Below, in pieces: positions 1-11,662 of a DNA stretch of 64,000 bases. Within the stretch, counting starts at the first letter, position 1. Each line of letters begins with the position of its first letter. The position numbers and the translations under genes were made by a program. This stretch comes from Turritopsis dohrnii. Taxonomy: Eukaryota > Cnidaria > Hydrozoa > Anthoathecata > Oceaniidae. The notes under the pieces were generated by a model, which was not told where the DNA came from, ran no database searches, and saw nothing but the letters and a program-made list of their open reading frames with translations. Location of the stretch: assembly GCA_027922465.2 (NCBI GenBank), contig BQMF02000486.1, positions 186,001 to 250,000 on the forward strand, written 5' to 3'.

Positions 1-200
1 AATTCCTGTCGCCTCTGAAGTTATACAAGTACCATAATGCAATGCCTTAGATACTTATTTCGGACTTCATAGAAATATCTGCATCGATATTTGTACACGT
101 GTTTTCCTCGAAGTTCTGTAGATCTATCCAGCCTCGTTTTGAAATCAAAATTACATTAAGGAACAAATCCACGTGATCAGTATAAGAAAATTTATTGAAC

Positions 201-416
201 TTAAAGATAATGAACTATCATAAGGTAGAGAAGAAAGTGTCAGCAGTTTTCTTGTGAGATAATCTCTGCAGAGAGCCAATGACTTTTTGCTTTTGAACGC
301 TTCATCATAGTAATAAACAGCTGCTCGTTCCCAGACCATTTCTCAATTGTTCTATTTCTACTGACATCAGCATAGTGCAACCCTCAGCTCTCCATGTAAT
401 AGTTCATTATCTTTAA
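201..416. mobile_element. MITE, family 'GATAATGAACT', copy A
   Basis: A 216-bp non-coding element with terminal inverted repeats TTAAAGATAATGAACTAT at the left and its complement at the right, ending in TTAA on both sides. TTAA may be the target duplication. The same body, with blocks such as TGACATCAGCA and CAACCCTCAGCT, recurs near 21.0, 41.9, 44.5 and 50.3 kb, which defines a dispersed family. No coding capacity is seen. Confidence 0.7.
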
Positions 417-1429
417 TATTTTCATATCTTCAACCTGAAATGTTTCTTGAAAATTATTTAAGTTTTGGCAAGGACATTGAGTTCTTGAAAAACATTATTT
501 TTTCCAGTTTTTTATCAGTGATTTTTTCCATTTTTTTTTATAAACCAAGCATATTGTTCACTAACTTTGTATTATATGTTTTGTAACTTCTACAAAGAGA
601 ATATGACATGGTAGTGCATGGACAAATTTGATGGAAGTGTATTTGATTTATTCACTGATGTTAATTATACTCGTTATTGTTGAAAATATGTTCATCAGCC
701 TACCATGTTTCTCATGTAAATGTTTCATATATAAAAAAACCATGTAACTATTGCAAAATTCGTTTTCGTTATCACTGTTAATCAAATTTTAATCAAAACC
801 AGAAAAGAAACATCAAGCAAATATTTTTCATGTTTTCCCATTTTCATTTTTTCTTTTTGTCACAAAGAGAAGAACTTTGAGTGCAACCATAATTTTAAAG
901 TTATGAACAAAAAAATACTTACATAAGCTTTCCAATGTAATTGAAAAAATAAAACGGTAACAGCAATGTATAAAACCTGCAAAAAAAAACACAAAAAGAC
1001 AATGGTGAGATACATTTTGTCGCCTACTTCATCTTTGCTTATCACTCATCACAAAACTCTCAAAGAAGACAGTTTCGTTGTTATCCTTACTGTAACAAAT
1101 AAAATGATGTTTCTATAAAATGCAAGGGTTTGACGATTTTCTTAATCTATTTGCTTTTGTCCTTTCTTCAATACTTTCGGCTAAAATTCAAAACAAAAAT
1201 TAGGATTCAATCTCAAAACATTTTTCAAAGAAACTGATCATGCAAGATAGAGCAACAGTAATAACGTTAAAAATTTGTAATTAATTTCACATCCTGCTTA
1301 TGATATAGTTCCTATAGCAACAACAACTCTTCCACAAATTCTTGCATGCTTTTAAATTCTTATAAACATTTTACCCCAAAAATATACACATAAAAAAGCT
1401 TGTTCCAAACTGAAAACCCACTTGCAACC
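417..1429. other. AT-rich stretch, no gene seen
   Basis: Only short, frame-broken ORFs and homopolymer runs. I see no domain, splice-consistent exon or repeat end here. Confidence 0.5.
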
Positions 1430-1533
1430 TTTAAGAGGGGCTTACACGTGAAGATTCTTGAAAGATTTTTCTTTTCAACAGGTTTTTTTATGACAAATTT
1501 TTCAAGAATCCTCGCGTGTAAACTCCCCTTTAG
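1430..1533. repeat. Hairpin MITE of about 100 bp
   Basis: Two imperfect inverted arms. The left carries AGAGGGGCTTACACG followed by GATTCTTGAAA. The right, read on the other strand, carries AAAGGGGAGTTTACACGCG followed by GATTCTTGAAAAA. The arms are separated by a short T-rich loop. This is a typical small foldback MITE with no coding capacity. Confidence 0.6.
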
Positions 1534-1829
1534 AATAAGGCTTTGCATAGAGTGCTTCAGGTTTTTGTGAATCGCTTGTGATGATAACGAAAATCAAGCA
1601 ATTTACGATTTGCTCATGCTGCATCCAAAAATATTTGTTAGAGAAAGGTGTAAGAATAACAAAATAATTATTGTTGAAAAATCGAGGAATTAGTTAATAC
1701 TCAAACATGATTAAGAAAGACAAACTTTCATGATTAAGAAGGAACTGAGCAAAAGCTTTTTATTTTATTTACGAATGTTTACCCAGCCTCTTCAGATCCT
1801 TAAGGTACTGTTATCAATAAGGGTCCTGC

Positions 1830-2060
1830 GAAGGAGGTCCTAGAGCATTTAAAGCCCCCATTTGGGCTACGGAAGCTGTAATGACAGAACCCAATCAACT
1901 AGACAACCATCCTAGACATCATTCCAACTCTCTTGTTGAGTGCTAAAGCAGAGAGGAGTGATTCACACTGTTATAGTCGCTGACATGACTCAGTCGGGGA
2001 TTGAACCCGCAACCCCCCGAACAGCACTCTACCACAAGGCTACCAGTCGATTATTTCATC
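1830..2060 (-). mobile_element. tRNA-derived SINE
   Basis: Read on the minus strand, the head at about 2049-1987 has an A-box-like block (GGTAGCCTTGTGGTAGAG) and a good B box (GGTTCAATCCC), the internal RNA polymerase III promoter of tRNA genes. The clover-leaf is poor, so this is a SINE head rather than a tRNA gene. The body toward 1830 contains a GTTGAGTGCTAAAGCAGAG block, which from memory resembles the conserved central domain of several animal SINE families. The 3' tail boundary is uncertain. Confidence 0.6.
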
Positions 2061-5000
2061 ATCTTCGGTGCTTATAAACTGGCATATCTATTAAACAAAA
2101 TTAGTTAATAATTAACACTTACTCGACAGTTTAAATAAGTCAAGTATATATGTTATAAAGATTCAACACATCCGCAAGTCAAAAAAGCTTGAAATCAAAA
2201 CTCTATGACTTTTAAAAACATTTAACACGTACTTAACTTAAGGATGGGCCTCAGTTTGGACCTTAGTTTTCAAATTAACAAGAAAAAACGATATACAATC
2301 GGAATACAATCCGCTTCTGACTCCATCAAATGTAATCTTTATAACAAGATTTTACAATGATGTCTTTTACTAACATTTATTTCTCCTTCCTATCAATGCA
2401 GCTACTTTTCTCCTTTGAATTTGGACATGAACAACAACCACAGGCTTGCCTAGCTATTATCATTTATATATGAAAGCAGACATTCTTCATAATGGCGTAA
2501 TGTTCTATTTTTCTTGCACAAAAGGAGAAATAGCATTTGTCTTATAGGTGTACCTAAACCTATTGCTTAATTCTTCAAGGGTCATTAGGTACATCATTTT
2601 GGAATGAAAACAAAGGATTCATCTCAAGCTCAAAATTTGTATTTGATTAACATTGAGATTCATTGAGTTTCTGATAGCTCTCTGAGAAAGATTGATATAC
2701 CATCCAAAATTGCGTTTACCCTCAAAAGCCGGAAAGTGTGTTTACTATCACTAAAGCCCCAAATTGAAAAATCTTACAGATGATAAATCTATAAATTATA
2801 AAATTGATAGCCCACGTTGTTGGCCAGCCGAGTTATGATTTGATAACCTCCATGATAGAGCACCGTAGCAAGGGTCCAGTGAGCAAACGGTTGACAAAAA
2901 ATTGCATGCATGAACTTGAGATCAATCACATAAAAATCCTATAATTTTATTATTTACTTGATTTAGATATTTCAAATGAAAGCCAGGCATCTCTTTGATG
3001 ACTGATCTTCAGTACAAACTAGACTGCGTAAGTAATCTATTAAATGTAATCATGAAAATGGCAAACTTTTGTTTGCCGACATGCTTGATAAATAATAAAA
3101 ACAATACAAATAATTTCGTTTTCCCTATTGACAATAGACATAATTAATGCTCTTTGGTGGCTAATTTTTGTATGCTGCAACATCAATGCCATTGATCAAG
3201 CTATTTTCCTGTGCACATTCACACACATCTTCCCAGGTAATAGAAAAATTAGATATCTCTCTTTACACTGAAGTGTACCTAAGAAAAGAGTTTAAGGAAA
3301 CTTTAAGGATACTGTATACGAGTGTAATTATTATATACAAATTCGATTTTTTATCCCAAGAAGAAATAAATGTTATATATTACTGGAAAGCATTTCGGGA
3401 GGTGATACTACTGTTGACGTCAACCTTCAAAATCTTGAAAAAATGGTTGACGTCATTTTTGAACAATCACTTACCACTGAAAAGCCTAGAATTTTTTAAA
3501 TAGACTGCTGAAAAAGTTAGTGTACCTTTTTAAATACTTGTTCGCTCGTTAAGATTTTTATACCGTGAGATACATATTATTCCAAGCTTTTCAAAAAATG
3601 TATAATTTAATCAATGAAAAAAATAAATATTTACAAAACTATAAATGTTTAATCCTCATTAAAATCGCTTCTTAATTACCGATTGTCAAAAATTACAAAG
3701 CATAAAAATGAGATGGTGTGAATGCCGTCTCTACTGAAAAATGCATAGACTCAGAAAATTTTTATTGCCAAACAACCTTTATTGACTAAATTGTACATTA
3801 ATGGAAAGTTTGGAAAACTTGGGGCCCCTTTTTTCCTGGGCACTCTGTTTAAGCTTTTGTGCTTCTTTGACGCTCAGGAGATCCTTTAAAGACAATGAAG
3901 TGTTCTTTTAATACATATTAGCACCTGAAATCTTTATATATTTTTCTGAAGTTCGATTTTTAATGCAAGCAGGATACAAATTTGTAAGCTTGTCTATCGA
4001 TCGGTAGAAATCGCTTATACTTTTGCTGTAAAATGGCCTTTGCAATTAAAATTAACAATAATATTAGGGGAGTACAAAAGTGCGGCGTTATTTCCTTTTT
4101 CGCGTCCCCTTTTTTTTCACTGAAAACTCTTCTTTGCAGTACAACGAACATGCACATAGTGAAAAAAGATCAGATTTCATTCATGAAAATAATGATTATT
4201 TTGATACTTAATTTCACAAAGAAATGAATGTCTCATAAAGAAAGATATTTAGTGGGAATTAATAATCCATTTTCAATTAAGTGGTTTCATACAAAAAAAG
4301 AGACAAAATATTTAAAAGAGATGGGGAAAGTTCACCACATGGACAGGGATTTTTTCCAAGCACTTTTCGTTACAACCATTTTTCGAAAGAACATTGAGTT
4401 TTATAGATCAGGAAGCTCCGATTTCAGTCTCCGCAAATAGGCCCTGTCATGAGAGACATGCGTAGGGAGTTGGAAACTAAAGATGCTTTTTAATTTCATT
4501 GAAAAACACGAAAACGAGTCCTAGTGGTACCACTTTCGTTTTCATATTCTTTCGTAAGGTGAGGAAATGAATGCGTATAATTTCAAAATTACCTTAACAA
4601 GGGTGGTCGTTCTCCCTAGCAACAAAATATTTGGTGAATAATGCCTAATTACTCTTTCAAAGCATGTTTTTTAATTACCACGCATTAAAGAGCTAAAAAA
4701 TGTTTAGTTGACAATGATTGATTGTGTTTCTAAACGCAATTCAAGATTGAGTTTCAACTAGAGGAAAGTGCTTGGAAAAATACCTGATGGAATTGATTAA
4801 TTTAACTTTCCTCTTGAAAGCTGAAAAGTTAACCGTTTTCATATCTTTACAAAAAGTTCATCCAATGACTTCATAATATTTTTGGAAATAAAACATAAAA
4901 GAGCTAGTCGTTTGCGATGAAACTCTGTCTGTATGTTTCTTTAGCAGGAATTATGAATTAATGAAAAATTGGATCTCAATTTCTATCAAACACTCATCAG

Positions 5001-5063
5001 CCAATGTGATACAAATCATCAAGGTTATGAAACCGAAAGAGAATCTCACTCTATTCACACAAA
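2061..5063. other. Non-coding stretch with two unrecognised ORFs
   Basis: ORFs at 3168-3503 (111 codons) and 4228-4440 (70 codons), both +, match no family I know and lack splice-site or composition support, so they are probably chance ORFs. At 3413-3455 two TGACGTCA (CRE-like) octamers sit in inverted arrangement about 30 bp apart. Nothing else stands out. Confidence 0.4.
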
Positions 5064-5420
5064 GTGGCGGCACACAAGACGGACGTGTTGTGCATCTCGA
5101 TTGTATTAGTTTTCTTGCTATGGCACGTTGGTCGTAGTTGTAGCGAAGAAACTACAAATACCAAATTAATTAGCTCATGGAAGAGAGATAACAGTTTGAT
5201 ATTGTCGTTATTAAATCATCAATGTAAAAATATTCGACTAAAACTTCCTTACATGCCTCGGAAAAGTACTATTTTCATTTTGCTTATGTTATGTGGTGAT
5301 ATTGAAATGTGCCCAGGACCGGAATCTCTTGATGATTTTGTAAAGCTGAGAGGGTCAAAGACATTTCATCAAAACGTTAGAAGCCTCCACACAAACAAAC
5401 TTCATATCACAAGTTTATGA
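5064..5420 (+). pseudogene. LINE 5' ORF: hydrophobic leader, 2A-like motif, start of endonuclease
   Basis: This 118-codon ORF starts with a hydrophobic, signal-peptide-like segment (about residues 8-24). Residues 79-86 read DIEMCPGP, close to the ribosome-skipping 2A consensus D(V/I)ExNPGP, which is found at this place in non-LTR elements of several invertebrates, just before the endonuclease. Here the invariant Asn before PGP is Cys, which should abolish or weaken skipping. FHQNVRSL at about residues 103-110 is the usual start of the endonuclease domain. The frame then stops, and the endonuclease continues in other frames. Confidence 0.75.
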
Positions 5421-6486
5421 AATTATTATAAAAACATCGACATTTTGGGTCTCACGGAAACACACATATCAGATGAACCGGACGAGCTCTTCGACGTTCC
5501 GGGGTACACATTTCTTAGTAGAAGTCGTGGTTCTGGTAAAGAATCGGAATGTTTATTGCTGATAATACTAGTTACGAACGAAGAGAAGGTTTAGAGACTG
5601 ACAGGATCGAGTGTAGCTGGGGGTTGAAGTGCTATGTAAATCGGCTAAAAACTTTCTAATCTGTTGCTTATATCGGCCCCCGTCTGGATCACGATATCTT
5701 CCAAAAGATTTTAACGATCACTTGAAAGATATGATGTCATTAGCAACTGAGGATTATAAAGAGATTATCGTGATGGGAGATGTTAATGTCAATTACTTAC
5801 TGAAAAATGATAATAAGGAATTTAAAGATGTTTTGTCACTGCTCGGGTTTAACCTTTCCTCAATTTCTGTTTAAACACCGTGTTATGGCCTAGCCTCTAA
5901 GTTTCGCCTCTTTTTCAAACTCTTAATTACTTCTGATTATTCCACTGGGAAACTGAAAGAACGTGTAACTATTACTTACTGAGAACATTATGAAATTAGA
6001 AAAACAATAAAAAAATAGAATCGAGGCTCAACTTGATAGCAAGGCATTAACACGATGTTTAAACAGAAATTCGAGACAAGCCTATTGATAAAATCGGCGA
6101 CCCGCGCATGTGAAACGACCGTAACGCTAATTGACATTATTGCTACTAACAAACAAGAAAACATCAGATGTACAATAGACCTTTTCATAAATTACGTCAC
6201 TACAAACAACGTCTCGTTTTCAAACTGAATGTTAATGACGTTTGCGCCATTCACAAAGAGAAATGACACCTTAGGGAAACATTTTTCACGAAATTCTTTT
6301 GTTAAGGTTAAGCACGTAATTATTCATAAACTTAGAAACGAGGCGATGCTTGTAATGACGTAATTCATGAAAAGGTCTATTGTAAGTCCGATCTCCTTCA
6401 GTGATCATGATTTAATCGGCTGTGTGCGTAAATTAAATCATCTTTCGTTTAAACCAAAAGAAATTCGTTGCCGTGATTTTAGTCAT
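5421..6486 (+). pseudogene. LINE APE endonuclease, broken
   Basis: Endonuclease blocks are visible in shifting frames: GLTETHIS (catalytic Glu block, about 5445-5470), CLYRPPSG (5659-5682), VMGDVNVNYL (5770-5799), TLIDIIAT (about 6126-6150) and SDHDLIG (6400-6420). Several frameshifts and stops separate them, so no active enzyme can be made. The MITE at 6177-6378 splits the last two blocks. The family normally nicks target DNA to prime reverse transcription. Confidence 0.8.
6177..6378. mobile_element. MITE with AGACCTTTTC ends, copy 1
   Basis: A 202-bp element with terminal inverted repeats AGACCTTTTCATRAATTACG, inserted in the LINE endonuclease. Removing it together with one AT of the flanking AT/AT pair rejoins the LINE reading frame exactly, so the target duplication is most simply 2 bp (AT). 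A sister copy lies at 44264-44456, also flanked by AT. Confidence 0.8.
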
Positions 6487-7340
6487 TACAATCATGAAGC
6501 AATGAAGGAAGATCTTATGAACGATGATTATAGTTGTTTATAGTTCAAAAAACGTAAATACCGCATGGGATGCGTTTTATCAAATTGTCTCTAAGATTTT
6601 TAACCATCATGCTCCGTTCATAACGAAACGTGTGAAATCAAAACCTGCACCGTGGCTTACACCAGTAATCAAAGCAGCAATGAATGATAGGGGTAAATGG
6701 TTGCGTAAATCTCGCAAAAGTAAAGCAGCATTTGATAGAAGGATGTATCAGGATAAATGAAATCATGTCAATATTTTACTGCGTAAAGCGAAAAGTGAAT
6801 ATTCGAAGCAGTCACTGATAGAAAACTCGAATGATCCAGATAGTTTTTGGAGAACACTAAAGTCAATATATCCAACAAAGCCATCCGTTAAAACAAACTG
6901 TCAACCATTTAATGTGAATGGAGAGAAATTTGTATACGGTAACCAAATTGCAAATGGTTTTAAAAACTATTTTAGTACCGTTGTTAATTCGATCAAATCG
7001 AGAGCGTTGATTTTAACAGACTTTGTATGGAGAAAACCACCGGATATGATTTATAAAACATACAAAACATTTCGACTTTTGAAGGATTCCAAACATTCGA
7101 TCAAAGATCCATTATGCTTCATCATTAACCTTTCTATCACAAGTGGAATATTTCCAACCGCCTGGAAAACCAGAGGCGTAGTCAAGGTCAGTCAAAAAAA
7201 GTGGAGGAGTTCAACATTACGATATTTCTTTTCAGTTTTAAGTAGCGATTAGGTTACTTGCACGCTTTCCTTTTCTACCCTAAATGACTTAACTCTCCTC
7301 CACAAATTTTGACTGACCTCTGGCTACGCCTCGGAAAACT
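6487..7340 (+). pseudogene. LINE linker between endonuclease and reverse transcriptase
   Basis: Linker blocks typical of CR1/L2 elements appear in broken frames: a HHAPFITKRVK block near 6610, PAPWLTPVIKAAM near 6645-6683, a KSRKSKAAFDRRMY block, and DSFWRTLKSIYP near 6840-6876. Stops at about 6540 and 6758 and frame changes interrupt it. From about 7125 the frame runs into the reverse transcriptase, interrupted only by the MITE at 7171-7332. Confidence 0.75.
7171..7332. mobile_element. hAT-like MITE inside the LINE
   Basis: A 162-bp element with imperfect inverted ends (CAGAGGCGTAG at left, CTACGCCTC at right) and GTGGAGGAG sub-terminal blocks. It is flanked by the direct repeat GGAAAAC, 7 bp, or 8 bp with one mismatch. 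Removing it and one repeat restores the conserved LINE frame. End sequence and duplication length fit the hAT superfamily. Confidence 0.75.
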
Positions 7341-8666
7341 GCTCGTATAATACCAATTTACAAATCTGGTTCAAAATCACTGTTTGATAATTACCGGCCC
7401 ATTTCCATCTTGGCAATTCTTTCAAAGGTAATTGAAAAAGCTGTTCACAAACAGTTATACAACTTTTTAGAAGAAAATAAGTTACTCTGCCCCCAGCAGT
7501 TTGGATTTCGAAAAGGAATGTCAACAGAACAAGCTGTCACACTTTTTATAGATGATATAAGATCTCGTGTTGATAAAGGTGAAATGGTTGGTGCATGTTT
7601 TATTGATCTAACTAAAGCATTCGACACCATTGATCATTCACAGCTTTTAGCGAAACTTCCAAAGTATGGTATTTACGATCGTGAATTAGATTGGTTTACT
7701 GACTACCTTTTTCACCGTAGAGCTAGTGTTCAGTTTGGTCAGAGTAAATCTGAAAGCTTTGGTATATGTTCAGGTGTACCACAGGGGTCAAGACTTGGCC
7801 CATTATTGTTCCTGTTAATATTCAATGACTTATCAGATGTTATCAAGAACTCGAAAATTATTAAATACGCTGACGATACTGTCCTTTACTTCAGTGCGAA
7901 AAATGCTAAAGATATCTCGAAATATATGAATGACGAACTAAATTCTGTATCGACCTGGTTTGACAATAACGAATTGATAATAAATCTGAAAAACGGAAAA
8001 ACTGAAGCGTTACTGTTCGGAACTTCTCAAAAGGTAAAACGTCAACATGCAGATTTCGATATCTCAGTGAACCACACGAAAGTATGTATAACCAAGGAAT
8101 ACAAATACTTAGGAGTTATTGTTGACGGGTCACTAAATATGAACACGTTTTTTGAGAAATGTTATAAGAAGGCCTCTTCAAGAATTAACCTACTTGCCAA
8201 ACTTCGATACGAACTTAACAAAATGGCTGCAAAATCAATATATCAGTGCATGGTTATACCAACTTTTACGTATTGTGGATTCCACCTTCTTGCACTAAAT
8301 AACACACAGTTACTTAAGATGAAATCACTCCATAGAAGAAGAGAAAACATCGTGAATAGAAACGAACTAAATAAAACATGTCTTCAGTCGATTACAAATG
8401 CAAACAACAAACGTGCCTGTCTATTTGTGAAATCGTGTCTTGATGGTGACGTTATAGACCCATTTAAAGGTTATTTTTCTGTATTTGATCACAGCAAAAA
8501 TACAAGAAACAACAACAAATTGATAATGCTGCCAAAAATTAAAACGGAATACGCAAGAAAAGGTTTTTTATTTACTGACGCGAATATATTTAACGCGCTT
8601 CCATTGAAGGCTCGAAGTTTAGATTACGACGCTTTCAAGGACTATGTCACGCAATATTTTACTTGA
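7341..8666 (+). CDS. LINE reverse transcriptase and C-terminal region (open frame)
   Basis: This uninterrupted frame encodes the reverse transcriptase. The order seen is NYRPISIL, QQFGFRKGMSTEQA, CFIDLTKAFDTIDH (first catalytic Asp), SGVPQGSRLGPLLF, YADDT (catalytic Asp pair at about 7866-7880), LIINLKNGKTEALLFG, KYLGVIVDG and a thumb and C-terminal segment. All expected RT motifs are present, although SRLGP replaces the more usual SVLGP. The enzyme copies LINE RNA at the nicked target. The upstream part of the polyprotein is broken, so this is a residual open frame and not an active gene. Confidence 0.9.
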   Translation, partial: ARIIPIYKSGSKSLFDNYRPISILAILSKVIEKAVHKQLYNFLEENKLLCPQQFGFRKGMSTEQAVTLFIDDIRSRVDKGEMVGACFIDLTKAFDTIDHSQLLAKLPKYGIYDRELDWFTDYLFHRRASVQFGQSKSESFGICSGVPQGSRLGPLLFLLIFNDLSDVIKNSKIIKYADDTVLYFSAKNAKDISKYMNDELNSVSTWFDNNELIINLKNGKTEALLFGTSQKVKRQHADFDISVNHTKVCITKEYKYLGVIVDGSLNMNTFFEKCYKKASSRINLLAKLRYELNKMAAKSIYQCMVIPTFTYCGFHLLALNNTQLLKMKSLHRRRENIVNRNELNKTCLQSITNANNKRACLFVKSCLDGDVIDPFKGYFSVFDHSKNTRNNNKLIMLPKIKTEYARKGFLFTDANIFNALPLKARSLDYDAFKDYVTQYFT

Positions 8667-8966
8667 TTAAATCTGTGATCCGGGTTTTGTCTTCCATGCT
8701 GCTGAATTTTTGTTTGTTATTTCTTGTCTTGTTCGCTTGCCTCCGCAGTGTTTACTAGCTTTCTCTCTTCTACACATCCTAATGCTTAATAAGTTATTTT
8801 TATCATCATATTTCATTAAATATTTTTACTTACTTGTATATATAAATTTTATTGGTTTTTTAAATTTTTTTACTGGACGCACATTGATAACAGCTTTATA
8901 TATAGTTGAAGTGTTATATCCAGTGTAAATATTCGTTAAATAAAAAAAATAAATAAAAATAAAAAG

Positions 8967-9196
8967 TTGAATACTTACCGCCATCTTTGAAAATCGTGTG
9001 TTTATCTCAAGACGGTCGTCGCGAATCTTTTGCGTGGTCTTCACTTATTTCATTCGGTGGTGAATTATGCGAGACATTTAATTTCTGCGAACGATTTCAG
9101 CGTGAGTCTTGTTTAGGTAGAGCCTTAAATTACATATGTAATCACATTGCAGCTCAGATATTATCTCTGTGTAACATGTGTTTCAAGGGTACATTT
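8967..9196 (+). other. Short stretch with an unrecognised ORF
   Basis: An ORF at 8987-9385 (132 codons, +) has two Cys-containing segments but no recognisable family. It runs into the inverted-repeat element at 9197, so it is probably fortuitous. Confidence 0.35.
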
Positions 9197-9857
9197 GACC
9201 ATGGACGTATAAAAAGGGAAGGACTTACAACTTTTATAAATCTATTCAAACAAACCTCGCCTCGGTTTATTGAAATTTTTACAAAAGCAGTTTTGAAACT
9301 CCCTCAAGTGCTGTTAAAAATACATGTTTCCACTGGCTTCCATGATCGTAACAACCAACCACAAATGAATTTAAAGATTTTATGATTATTTTGAAGCCAG
9401 GTTTTAAACTCTGATTTCTCATGACTTATTACAGTCTCAAACATGAAATTTTCAGAATTGAATGAAAAAGCACTCTTCTTCCTGTATATTCTTAGGCATC
9501 ACCCAGGCGTCTTTCAAAGTACCGAATCTTTGGATATAAGTATATACACAAAATACTTCCTCCGACAAGTTTATCTTAATTCCAATCCGACATTTTTAAA
9601 AAAGGTTGAGTAGAAGTTTTGTGATACTCAAGAATATTGCTGATGCATCTGCAAATCGTATATTCTCTCAATTCGTTGGTTTTCCACATCGGATTAAACC
9701 TAAAGCGTCGTATAAACCCGCCCATGTGAGCCGAAATCCAGTGAAATGGGAGGCGAGGATTACATCAAAGAAATGCCGACAGAATAGATCTTAATAATAG
9801 AAATGAAAGGCTTTAGCATTAGTTGTGAGTCCTTCTCTTTTTATACGTCCATGATTT
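9197..9857. mobile_element. TIR element with CATGGACGTATAAAAAG ends
   Basis: Inverted arms of about 32 bp: CATGGACGTATAAAAAG then GAAGGACTTACAAC at the left, and the complement with GAAGGACTCACAAC at the right. The arms enclose about 600 bp that show weak inner inverted similarity (CCTCGCCTC on both sides). No transposase is visible, so it looks like a non-autonomous DNA transposon. The target duplication is unclear. Confidence 0.6.
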
Positions 9858-11544
9858 GACTTATTCAAAAGTTTGTGTATGTTAAGTTTAATTATGATAA
9901 GTTTTGAATATAGTTTAATTGACAGTGGGATATGGATTGCTATTGATGTGATTTTTATTTTTCAAATATGTTTTTTTTTTGTATCTGAAGTTAAAAAGAA
10001 TGTCTGAAGTTAGGGCAATTGACGGTAGTAATAAGATGCTCTCTATACATTTAAAGATTACATCCCCTTACTTGGTTTTCAGTATAGACCATTTAAAGAC
10101 AATAGACTTCTTTAAACAAGAGTTAACGTCAAAAAATAATGTGTTGTTTAATTTCGATAGTGTGACAGTATTGTTCCAAATTTCATCTCCATAGAATCAT
10201 ATTTTTGTTGAGTTATGAGCAAATAAAATTTGGTATCTTTTTAAGACTGTGATGTCACATATGTACAAAGTTATGTTTGTGTAAGTGAGGGAACAATTAT
10301 GATCACACATGTGAATGAATGAAATTGATTAACCAGTTGCGTTTTTGTTCGACTAGTACTTTTAATTTCAACGCAAGAGAATCAAGAAAAGTTAGCCAGT
10401 TATTCAGGGATCAAGAATTCTTCAAATGAAACTATGTTTTCTGAGATGATTTTCTGATGCTGCTATGTTTTAGAAAAAAATATATATGAATGCTTTAAAT
10501 GTGAAAGGTACTCCACCACAAATATTGCTTTATATATTTTATTTAATTAGAACTCCGATTTTTATGCCCTGGTTTGGTAAATCTCTACACCATCATTGCA
10601 TCAAAATGGTTAAAATCGTATTCAAATCGAATTTGTCGGAACAACGGTGGAGAGATTTACAGTTATTGCTTCGCATATTTTTAATGAGAAGGAAGAAAAA
10701 AACGACGTCATCAACTAAAGTGGTGGAATTTTAAAATAATATAATCATCTTGATCTTAAACGCTGCTAAGATACATGTCGCAACAGGATGCTTTTCTTTC
10801 TAACAAAAGAAACAAACACATCTGATGTATTTAAAGGAGAATTTATGTCAAAAAAGCAACTTTCGCTTAAGTAACTCATTACACATGCAGAAAAAGAAAG
10901 ACATTTTCCAAAATTTGTAAAAAGTAATAGAGTTAAAATAAGGTTTTAAAATATCACGTGACTTCTTTACTGACGTCACAAGGTGACTACTGTTTTCTGT
11001 TTGTGAACGTGCAATTCAGAAAGTCCAAAATATTTCAACTTGAAAATATAAACTGCATAGCATCTGATACACGCATTTTTTTATAAGAACAATTTGTAAG
11101 AACACGAGCCTCAGATTTGTCCAAAAAATAAGAACATGTTGTTAGAAGCCCTAGTGGAAGATACATTAATACAACCGTTCTATAGAGGACTGTATATTCA
11201 ACTGAAAATTATTTACAAAGTTTAACTATAAGTGTGTCGTTCCAGTCCACTTAACATAACACCACGCTCCCATTCTTTAGGTCTAAGTTGGATAATATTT
11301 CTGAACAAAAAAGGTGCACCGATTTCAATTTTCTCGATTGCAGCCACTGTGACGGAAGAAGGTGATCAAATAACATTCACGTTTTCAATACTCTCTACAT
11401 CAAGCAGTATATGTCAGTTCAGAAGCAATGTTTTCCCAGTTTTTTGTTCTGATATCAGAAAATGCCAATGTAATGTCAGTATACCCTTTTTTCCAATTTT
11501 CATTTAAAGCACCGGCGTTAGTGCCCAATTTGTTCTGAATTCAT
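9858..11544. other. AT-rich stretch, no supported gene
   Basis: ORFs of 70-91 codons (9979-10194, 10486-10734, 11232-11507, all +) are unrecognised and have neither plausible splice partners nor domains. I treat the stretch as intergenic. Confidence 0.45.
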
Positions 11545-11662
11545 GTCATAAGTTACAACGCACTTATTGCACCCTATTCTCTCTAATTAACGCCCTTCTC
11601 AAATAACCACCCCCTTCAAACGGAAAATATTTTGATAAGCGCCGCTCTCTAATTATCTTTAA

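Larger units (their letters stand above)
5064..8966 (+). mobile_element. CR1/L2-type LINE, decayed but nearly full length
   Basis: A non-LTR retrotransposon in the order N-terminal leader with a 2A-like motif, APE-type endonuclease, linker, reverse transcriptase, C-terminal region, and a short 3' tail of AAATAAA-type repeats at about 8936-8966. The endonuclease half is broken by frameshifts and stops, while the reverse transcriptase half reads open. Two MITEs have inserted into it (6177-6378 and 7171-7332). No clear target-site duplication was found and the true 5' end may lie slightly upstream of 5064. The missing LTRs, the RT motif order and the TETHIS and SDHDL endonuclease blocks place it in the CR1/L2/Rex group. 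It is inactive as it stands. Confidence 0.9.

Noticed and set aside
3168..3503. 111-codon ORF on +
   Set aside because: No family, biased toward AT-rich codons, no splice or promoter support; treated as chance.
8987..9385. 132-codon ORF on + just after the LINE tail
   Set aside because: Runs into the inverted-repeat element at 9197 and has no recognisable domain.
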